From positions 62,001 to 126,000 of the forward strand of contig JACRQF010000009.1 in NCBI GenBank assembly GCA_016222825.1: DNA of 64,000 bases. Direction: 5' to 3'. A model generated the notes under the pieces. That model had not been told where the DNA came from. It did not search any database and was given only the letters and a program-made list of their open reading frames with translations. This document shows, piece by piece, positions 28,358-34,593 of this stretch (position 1 is its first letter; every line of letters begins with the position of its first letter). The position numbers were made by a program, and so were the translations under genes. The DNA comes from Verrucomicrobiota bacterium (lineage in GTDB: Bacteria > Verrucomicrobiota > Verrucomicrobiia > CAIQCK01).

Positions 28358-29677
28358 ATGAACCGGCGAAACTTCATCAAGACCTCCGTCGCGGCGGCGT
28401 TCGGCTTGCCGGCGTTCTCCATCCTCGGCGCGGACTCGCCCGCGAGAAAATACCGCACCACGCTCATCGGCTGCGGTTGGTGGGGCGGCAACATCCTGCG
28501 CGAGGCGATGGCCAGCGGCGCGTGCGACGTCGTCGGTCTTTGTGACGTGGACACGCGGCAGATTGACCAGCTTTTCGGGAAGGTCGAGCAACTCGCCGGT
28601 CAGCAGCCGAAGCGTTACAAGGACTACCGCGAACTGCTCGCGAAGGAAAAACCGGAGATCGCCATCGTCGCCACGCCGGACCATTGGCACGCGCTGCCGA
28701 TGATCGCCGCCGTGCAGGCCGGCGCGCACGTCTATGTCGAGAAGCCCATCAGCCACACCATCGCCGAAGGCCGCGCGATGGTGAAGGCCGCGCGCGACAC
28801 CGGCCGTGTCGTGCAGGTCGGCACGCACCGGCGCATCTCGCCGCACAACGTCTCCGGCCGCGAGTTCATCCGCTCCGGCAAACTCGGCAAGCTCGGCATG
28901 GTGCGCTGCTTCGTCTCCTACGGCGGCGGCCCGGAGAAACCGCAGGCCAACGAGGAGCCGCCGAAGGAGCTCGACTGGGATTTCTGGTGCGGCCCCGCGC
29001 CGCTGCGGCCGTTCAACAAGCGGATTCACCCGAAGGGCTTCCGCAACTTCCTAGACTACGCCAACGGCACGCTCGGCGACTGGGGCATCCACTGGCTTGA
29101 CCAGGTCCTCTGGGTCACCGGCGAGAAGTGGCCGCGCAAGGTCTATTCCACCGGCGGCCGGCCGATCAAAGGCGCGCCCGTGCTGACGAAGGAGGAGCAA
29201 ACCACCGACGCGCCCGATCATCAGGTGGCGACGTTCGAGTTCGAGCCGTTCACCGTCGTCTGGGAGCACCGCCAGTTCGCTGGCAACGAAACCGAGAAAG
29301 GCGAGAACGTCGGCTGCTACTTCTACGGCGAGAAAGGCACCCTCCACATGGGCTGGCAGAAAGGCTGGACGTTTTATCCTTCCGCCAAGAGCGCGCCGGT
29401 CCAGCACGAAGACCCGCAACTCGGCAAGCCCGACGACCAGAACATCAAGGAACTCTGGAGCGACTTCCTTGACGCGATCAAGACCCGCCGCCGCCCGGTC
29501 AGCGACATCGAGGAGATACAGCGCTCCACCGACTGCGCGCTGCTCGGCATGCTCTCCTACAAGCTCGGCCGCAGTGTTCAGTGGGGCGGCGCGAAAGGCG
29601 CCATCCTCGGCGACGCCGAGGCCAGCAAGCTTCTCAGCCGCCCCTACCGCGGCCCGTGGAAGTATCCGCAGGTGTGA
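28358..29677 (+). CDS. Tat-exported Gfo/Idh/MocA-family oxidoreductase
   Basis: The ATG at 28358 gives the leader MNRRNFIKTSVAAAFGLPAF (twin-arginine type). The 439-aa protein has the Rossmann start TLIGCGWWGGNILREAMA, VVGLCDVDTRQ, the family motif VEKPISHTIAEGRAMVKAA with the catalytic EKP lysine, and the C-terminal domain WGIHWLDQVLWVTGEKWPRK. It uses NAD(P) to act on a sugar or inositol-type substrate; exported versions are abundant in Verrucomicrobiota. It lies 74 bp after carA and may be a separate unit. Confidence 0.9.
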   Translation: MNRRNFIKTSVAAAFGLPAFSILGADSPARKYRTTLIGCGWWGGNILREAMASGACDVVGLCDVDTRQIDQLFGKVEQLAGQQPKRYKDYRELLAKEKPEIAIVATPDHWHALPMIAAVQAGAHVYVEKPISHTIAEGRAMVKAARDTGRVVQVGTHRRISPHNVSGREFIRSGKLGKLGMVRCFVSYGGGPEKPQANEEPPKELDWDFWCGPAPLRPFNKRIHPKGFRNFLDYANGTLGDWGIHWLDQVLWVTGEKWPRKVYSTGGRPIKGAPVLTKEEQTTDAPDHQVATFEFEPFTVVWEHRQFAGNETEKGENVGCYFYGEKGTLHMGWQKGWTFYPSAKSAPVQHEDPQLGKPDDQNIKELWSDFLDAIKTRRRPVSDIEEIQRSTDCALLGMLSYKLGRSVQWGGAKGAILGDAEASKLLSRPYRGPWKYPQV

Positions 29678-29707
29678 GAGCGGTGCGCATCACCAAGAAC
29701 GATTCTT

Positions 29708-29757
29708 GGCAAAATCATCGGAAGCAAAATCATGGTTTTGCCCCTGATGATTTTGCC
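29708..29757. repeat. nested palindrome with GGCAAAATCAT motif
   Basis: The outer arms GGCAAAATCATC (29708-29719) and GATGATTTTGCC (29746-29757) are perfect complements, and an inner pair GCAAAA/TTTTGC (29724-29741) nests within them. Multi-copy arrays of the GGCAAAATCAT type are familiar dispersed repeats in Planctomycetota and Verrucomicrobiota (recalled). The small ORFs crossing it (NDFA-, MILP-type peptides) are artefacts. Confidence 0.8.
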
Positions 29758-29888
29758 TCCAGCCTCCTTGCGTTGGTTGTGGCTTCGACCTGCTGCATCC
29801 TTGCGTTGCGCGCGCCGTCGCGAAATAGTCGGGCGCAACGGAACGGAATATGTTAGCCTCGTTAACCAGAAACCAGAGATTCACCAAC

Positions 29889-30608
29889 ATGAAAACGCCT
29901 CGCATCTTCGGTCACTGCTTCCTCTCACTGTCCATTTCCTTCGTGGCGCTCGCCGCTTGTTCCGCCGCCGAGTCCACCAACGCGCCGTCCTGCAAGGCGT
30001 GCGTGGCCGCCAAGACGACCGACGCGGCAAAACCGGCGGCGGCCGAGGAGGGCTGCAAGTCGCTGTTCGACGGCAAGAGCTTGAACGGTTGGAAACCGAC
30101 GAACTTCATCGGCAAGGGGAAGGTGGAGGTGAAGGACGGCTGCATTCTCCTTGGCAAGGGCAACGATCTCACGGGCGTGTCGTTCGTGGAGACGAACTCA
30201 TTGTCGCGGACGGACTACGAGATCGAGTTGGAGGGCAAGCGGGTGGGCGGCTACGACTTCTTCTGCGGGCTGACGTTCCCGGTGGGCAAGGCGTGTTGCA
30301 CGCTGGTGCTCGGCGGCTGGGGCGGCAGCGTGGTCGGCATTTCGTCCATTGACGGCATGGATGCTTCGGAGAACGAGACGACCAAGAGCATGGAGTTCGT
30401 CAAGGACCGCTGGTATGCCATCCGCGTCCGCGTGACGGCGGAGAAGATCGAGTGCTGGATTGACAAGGAGCAGATCGTGGACGTGACGATCACCGGCAAG
30501 CGGATCGGCATGCGCTTCGGCGAGATCGAGGAATCCGCCCCGCTCGGCATCGCCTCTTACAACACCGCCTCCGCGTTCAAGAACATCCGCCTCCGTCGGC
30601 TCGACTGA
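29889..30608 (+). CDS. lipoprotein with DUF1080 (3-keto-disaccharide hydrolase) domain
   Basis: The ATG at 29889 gives a lipoprotein signal peptide with lipobox VALAACSAAES. The 239-aa mature protein has the DUF1080 opening LFDGKSLNGWKPTNFIGKGK, VKDGCILLGKGNDLTGVSF, the DYEIELEGKRVGGYDFF strand, and the closing segment GIASYNTASAFKNIRLRRLD. The fold is a concanavalin-like sandwich; some members hydrolyse 3-keto-glycosides. Together with the Gfo/Idh/MocA oxidoreductase just upstream, it fits a 3-keto-sugar route (oxidation then hydrolysis), which is inference. Confidence 0.85.
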   Translation: MKTPRIFGHCFLSLSISFVALAACSAAESTNAPSCKACVAAKTTDAAKPAAAEEGCKSLFDGKSLNGWKPTNFIGKGKVEVKDGCILLGKGNDLTGVSFVETNSLSRTDYEIELEGKRVGGYDFFCGLTFPVGKACCTLVLGGWGGSVVGISSIDGMDASENETTKSMEFVKDRWYAIRVRVTAEKIECWIDKEQIVDVTITGKRIGMRFGEIEESAPLGIASYNTASAFKNIRLRRLD

Positions 30609-30629
30609 GACGGCCGGCGAACGGCCGCC

Positions 30630-32096
30630 ATGAAAACTCTACTCGCCGCCTTCGCCGTCGTGCTCGTGGCTTCCACGCCGGAGCTGTTCGCGCAGAAGAA
30701 AAAGGCGATGAGCCAGCGCGAGGTCGTGGACGTGGTGCTGGCGAACAGCAAGCCCCTGAAATACCCGCGCGACGGGCGGCTTCCGCTTTACCTTTGGCCG
30801 CTGCATGGGCTGGGCACGACCAACGAAGTCGAAGCGGTGCAGTTGCTGAAGAACCTCGACGAGCGTGGCCTGCCAGTCATCGCATCATGGAACCCCGCGC
30901 CGCAGCGGCGCGAGCGAAGCTTGAGCGACGCGCTCTGGCTCGGTCGTCTCCAGAAGAAGCTCGGACTGCCAATCACCATCAGCGCCGTCTCGTGCATGAA
31001 CGCCTTCTGCAACGGCGACGAGAAGACGGCGCATGTTGGCGACGACGGCAAACCGTTCTTCGACTTCTCGTTCGAGCCGAAACGGCCGATGGGTTGCCCG
31101 TTCGCGCTCGGCTTCCGGCATCCGGCCATTCGCGAGCAGGTCGAGTTCTTCCTCGACGCCTACCAGCGCGAGGGCCTCGACATCCATTTCATCTTCGTGG
31201 ACTGGGAAGTGGACGGCCCCATCGAGTGGAACGACGGCTGGGCACACAGCAAGCGTTGCCGCCGCTGCTGCAAGCACATCCCGAACATCAGCGACTTCGC
31301 CGCGTTCCAGAAGGCGCTGCGGGAGATCCGCTGCCGGATGCAACGCGAGTGTCTGGCCGAGCCGGTGCTGAAGCGGTTTCCCAAGGCGCTCGTCGGCAAC
31401 TACGCGGTCTATCCCAACGACGGCTGGCGCTATTGGTATGACTACTTCGAGAAGCTCGCGCCCGACGTGCCGTTCAAGAGCGACCAGCGCGCGAAATACC
31501 GGCCGTGGTTCCAGGAGTTCCCGCTGACCGGTTTCACTGTCTCGATGCCGGTGGTCTATACGTGGTATGCGACGCCGACGTGGTATGACTTCGCCAGCAG
31601 CGATTACCGCTGGTTCTACAACCTGCTGCTGGTCGCATCGAAGTCGGGCGAACATAGATCCGCCAGCGCGCCGAGCATTCCGTTCGTCCACTGGCACACG
31701 ACCGCGCCGCCGAAGGAACCAGATCCAGCGGTGAAGCAATTCAGCGCGGAGAAGTATCAGGAGTTGCTCTGGCATATCCTGTTGCGCGGCCACGACACGC
31801 TGTTCCTCTGGTGCCCGCGCGACGAAACCGCCGAGGAAACGCGGCTCCTTCATGAGGTCTGGGCCGCGTCGCTTGAATATCGCGAGTTCCTGGAAAAGGG
31901 AAAGCCGGTCATCTTCGACGTGCCGCGCCAGCAAGGTCCGGTCGTCTCCGCCGTGCGGCTCGGCAACCGCGTGCTGGTGCGCCGCACCGACTTCGACGAG
32001 CGGCAGGTGCCGGTGACTCTGAACATCGGCGGCGGGACGATCACGGTGCCGCGCGCGGACGGGCGATGTCAGACGTTGAGGCTAACGCCGCAGTAG
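30630..32096 (+). CDS. exported TIM-barrel-like protein, putative glycoside hydrolase
   Basis: The 488-aa product has a signal peptide (LLAAFAVVLVASTPELFAQ). The sequence DGRLPLYLWPLHGLG, LPITISAVSCMNAFC, then LDIHFIFVDWEVDGPIEWND looks like barrel strands, with the D/E pair in VDWEVDG as candidate catalytic acids. A Cys cluster (SKRCRRCCKHI) follows. The final 80 residues (GPVVSAVRLGNRVLVRRTDF) form a small beta domain. I recognise the type as an uncharacterised exported protein of Verrucomicrobiota and Planctomycetota, not a defined GH family. It lies 21 bp after the DUF1080 gene, so the two are probably one operon. Confidence 0.6.
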   Translation: MKTLLAAFAVVLVASTPELFAQKKKAMSQREVVDVVLANSKPLKYPRDGRLPLYLWPLHGLGTTNEVEAVQLLKNLDERGLPVIASWNPAPQRRERSLSDALWLGRLQKKLGLPITISAVSCMNAFCNGDEKTAHVGDDGKPFFDFSFEPKRPMGCPFALGFRHPAIREQVEFFLDAYQREGLDIHFIFVDWEVDGPIEWNDGWAHSKRCRRCCKHIPNISDFAAFQKALREIRCRMQRECLAEPVLKRFPKALVGNYAVYPNDGWRYWYDYFEKLAPDVPFKSDQRAKYRPWFQEFPLTGFTVSMPVVYTWYATPTWYDFASSDYRWFYNLLLVASKSGEHRSASAPSIPFVHWHTTAPPKEPDPAVKQFSAEKYQELLWHILLRGHDTLFLWCPRDETAEETRLLHEVWAASLEYREFLEKGKPVIFDVPRQQGPVVSAVRLGNRVLVRRTDFDERQVPVTLNIGGGTITVPRADGRCQTLRLTPQ

Positions 32097-32788
32097 AAAG
32101 CCAGCTCGCGCAAATCGCGAATCGTCCGCGAGGGATGAATGGCGGGCTGGTCGCCGGCGCGGTTGAGCCACACGGCCTGCCAGCCGCAACGCAGCGCGCC
32201 CTCGACGTTCGCGGGAAGGTCGTCCACGAAGAGGATATGCGCTGGTTCCACACAAAGGTCGCACTCGGCGGCGGCGAAGATGCGCGGGTCGGGCTTGCAG
32301 CAGCCAACGACCGCCGAGAACGTCCACGACTGGAAGCAATCGGCGAGGCCGAGCCGCTCGTAGAGATGGATGGTGCTCGCCCAGCCGTCGGAAAGCACGC
32401 CAAGCTTCAAGCCGCGAGCGCGTAGTGCGTCGAGCACCTCACGGACTTCGGGGAATGGCTCCACTGATTCCGGACCTTCGAGCCGGTCGCGCAACCGCGT
32501 CACAAGTTCCAGCGAGGCGGATGCGCCCACGCCAGCGAGCAGGCGGCGATAGTATTCCACGCGCTGCGCGGCGGCGGTTTCCTCGGTGGTCGTGGAGCCG
32601 GCCTGGCTGGAGAGCCAGTCGAGCGCGGCGCGCACTGTTTGAACGGCATGTTGCTCCCCCACCCCGATGCTGAATTCGCGCAACGCCTCGGTCACAGCGG
32701 CGGGTTCCAGGAAGGCGTGGCGGTGTTTCAGCAGGACGCCGCCGGAGTCGAACACGATGGCGGCGATGGTTGGAGCGAGCTTGTTCAT
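32069..32788 (-). CDS. HAD-superfamily hydrolase
   Basis: The ATG at 32788 (MNKLAPTIAAIVFDSGGVLL) or three codons upstream at 32797 could start it. The 239-aa enzyme has motif I FDSGGVLL, of the FDxGGV type in which the second Asp of DxD is Gly. It also has a helical cap, motif II LKLGVLSDGW (S/T equivalent), the conserved Lys in CCKPDPRIFAAA, and motif IV HILFVDDLPANVEGALRCG. It is probably a small-molecule phosphatase or haloacid-type hydrolase. Its 3' end overlaps the convergent gene by 28 bp, and it lies last in a minus-strand set with the TPR lipoprotein. Confidence 0.85.
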   Translation of the reverse strand: MNKLAPTIAAIVFDSGGVLLKHRHAFLEPAAVTEALREFSIGVGEQHAVQTVRAALDWLSSQAGSTTTEETAAAQRVEYYRRLLAGVGASASLELVTRLRDRLEGPESVEPFPEVREVLDALRARGLKLGVLSDGWASTIHLYERLGLADCFQSWTFSAVVGCCKPDPRIFAAAECDLCVEPAHILFVDDLPANVEGALRCGWQAVWLNRAGDQPAIHPSRTIRDLRELAFYCGVSLNV

Positions 32789-32815
32789 GCGGCGCACTGC
32801 CGCGGACGCGACCGC

Positions 32816-33634
32816 TTATTTTTGCGGCAGCTTCTTGAGCAGTTCCCGCGCCTTTTCCTGCCACCGGGGCAGTTCGGCGGCCCAGCCGGGCGCAGGCTGC
32901 GCCGCGAGAACGCGGTCGAGGTGTTTGCGGGCCTTGTTGTATTGGCGCAGCTTGATCGCGGCCTCGGCGAGCACGAGATGATTTTCGGGATAGTTCGGAT
33001 GCTCCTCGATCGCGTCTTCCAGCAACTCCATCGCTTGTTCGGGGTCGCCGACGCTGGTCGGCCATGACGGCGCTTCCAAATATATCTGGGCCATGACGCG
33101 GCGGGGGCCGGCGTAGTCGAGCTGCTCGTCAAGCTCGTTGGCGCGCTTGAGCGCGTCGAGCATGGGTTTGATCATCGCCAAGCCCTTGGACTTCGCCGCG
33201 TCGGCCTGCATGGCGAAATTCAACGCGAGGAAGTAGTTGCCCTCGGCGCTGTGGGTATCCACGAAAATGGCGTGCTTCGCGTAGGAAGCGCCGATCTCGG
33301 CCAGACTGAATTGCTGGCGCTCGTCCCTGGCGATGCCGGCTTGTTCGGCGAGCCAGTAGCAGGCGCGTGCCGCGCGCCAAAGCGCCTGGGTGTTGTGCGG
33401 CGCGAGCTTCATGGACTCGCGGAGGAGGTCGAGCGACTTCTGGACGTTGGCCGGCTCGATGCGCGCCGCCCATGCTTTGTCCGCCTCGACGATCTTCTGC
33501 TCCGCCCTTTTGACCTCCGCGTCCGTCAGGATGCGGTCGGGTCCAAGCTGCTTGATGCGCGGCCGGCCGTAGAAACAGCCCGTGGACAGCGCACAGAGCA
33601 GGACGATGGCAACCAGTTGAACGTGGCGATTCAT
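32816..33634 (-). CDS. TatT-like lipoprotein (TPR fold)
   Basis: The 272-aa product has a lipobox (LLCALSTGCFYG). The helices that follow, with KSLDLLRESMKLAPHNTQAL, LDYAGPRRVMAQIYLEAPS and ELLEDAIEEHPNYPENHLVLAEA, match the tetratricopeptide-type TatT component of TRAP-associated lipoproteins. In that family TatT works with a solute-binding partner, and here the gene directly follows a PhnD-like binding protein gene (14 bp gap). A TRAP membrane pair is missing, so the partner transporter is uncertain. Confidence 0.65.
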   Translation of the reverse strand: MNRHVQLVAIVLLCALSTGCFYGRPRIKQLGPDRILTDAEVKRAEQKIVEADKAWAARIEPANVQKSLDLLRESMKLAPHNTQALWRAARACYWLAEQAGIARDERQQFSLAEIGASYAKHAIFVDTHSAEGNYFLALNFAMQADAAKSKGLAMIKPMLDALKRANELDEQLDYAGPRRVMAQIYLEAPSWPTSVGDPEQAMELLEDAIEEHPNYPENHLVLAEAAIKLRQYNKARKHLDRVLAAQPAPGWAAELPRWQEKARELLKKLPQK

Positions 33635-33648
33635 GGCGCGGAGAAGAT

Positions 33649-34482
33649 TTACTTGTTGTAGAGTTTCTGCGCCGCGTCGTAAGCGGCACCGTCGGGCGCG
33701 ACGAAACCTTTCAGCGTCATGGTTTGGAGTAACTCTTTCACGGTCGCGTCGGCGCCCATGCCGAACAGCGCTTTCTTGATGGCGGCGATGTCCGCCTCCG
33801 CCGCCACGCCCTCGAAGAAGACTGCCGGCGCGGGCGGCAAACTGGGCGACTTGTGGACGACCCGCAACTGTGCCGCCAGGGGCAACGCCGGGAGCGCGTC
33901 AAATTGGTTCTGATCAAGGAGCGCGAGATCGGCTTTCTTTTCTTCGCCCGCCACCGCTTTGATGGCGCGCAAACCGCTGCCGACTTCCTTGAGCTTGAAA
34001 AACGCCTCGACATCCTGGCCGCCGAGCACGATGCGGCTGACGAACACCTTGTCGTAGAATTGGTTGCTGGAAAGCTTCAGCCCCTTCGCCGCCGCGAGAT
34101 TGGCGGGGCCGTCCGTGCGGCCGACGATGTAGTAGCCGTCGGTCTTGCGGTTGGCCGGCACCGTTTGCGCGAGCAGCTTCATCTTCAGCTTCGCGCCGTG
34201 GCCCAGATACACCGGCAGGCCGACGATGGCGAAACCCGGCTTGTTCTTGGCGATGTCGCCGAGGCCGGTTTCGAGGTCGTTTTCATAGACGACCTTGAGC
34301 GCGCCCTCCGGCAAGCCGGCGGCCTTGGCCAGATACGCACCGAAGCCGGCCATCACGTCCTTGGCCTCCTCCGGCGAGCCGGGCGCGCCGGGATAGAATA
34401 CCATCACGTCGCGCGGGCCGGCAAAGCCGGTGGCGACGCTGCAAAATACCGCGGCTCCTACAACAATGTTCCGATAGTTCAT
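33649..34482 (-). CDS. exported PhnD/SsuA-type substrate-binding protein
   Basis: The ATG at 34482 gives MNYRNIVVGAAVFCSVATGFA as signal peptide. A much longer frame reaching 35031 runs antisense into the RND gene and is not used. The 277-aa protein has the periplasmic binding look of the PhnD/NMT1 group: VMVFYPGAPGSPEEAKDVMAGF, LKVVYENDLETGLGDIAKNKP, AIVGLPVYLGHGAKLK, YYIVGRTDGPANLAAAKGLK and ADLALLDQNQFDALPALPL. The bound ligand is unknown. It is the first gene of a minus-strand operon and faces the RND exporter across a shared promoter region. Confidence 0.65.
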   Translation of the reverse strand: MNYRNIVVGAAVFCSVATGFAGPRDVMVFYPGAPGSPEEAKDVMAGFGAYLAKAAGLPEGALKVVYENDLETGLGDIAKNKPGFAIVGLPVYLGHGAKLKMKLLAQTVPANRKTDGYYIVGRTDGPANLAAAKGLKLSSNQFYDKVFVSRIVLGGQDVEAFFKLKEVGSGLRAIKAVAGEEKKADLALLDQNQFDALPALPLAAQLRVVHKSPSLPPAPAVFFEGVAAEADIAAIKKALFGMGADATVKELLQTMTLKGFVAPDGAAYDAAQKLYNK

Positions 34483-34494
34483 GATGAATCCAGC

Positions 34495-34523
34495 TTGCGG
34501 CAGAATTGGGCGCGCACTATAAC
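34495..34523 (+). promoter_or_regulatory. sigma-70-type promoter for the RND exporter
   Basis: TTGCGG (34495-34500), a 17-base spacer and TATAAC (34518-34523) point toward the RND gene at 34594. The -10 overlaps that of the opposing promoter. Confidence 0.65.
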
Positions 34524-34544
34524 GACCACGCCTTTTCGCGTCAA
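34516..34544 (-). promoter_or_regulatory. sigma-70-type promoter for the PhnD-like operon
   Basis: On the minus strand TTGACG (34544-34539), a 17-base spacer and TATAGT (34521-34516) lead to the PhnD-like gene at 34482. It is a strong match and shares bases 34518-34521 with the opposing -10. Confidence 0.7.
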
Positions 34545-34593
34545 TCGAAGGTTCCATGCCGGCTTTAGACGCGAAACACGGCAAAAATTCATC

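Noticed and set aside
33853-34593. Upstream extension of the RND gene to 33853
   Set aside because: It is antisense to the PhnD-like gene; the ATG at 34594 follows a good promoter.
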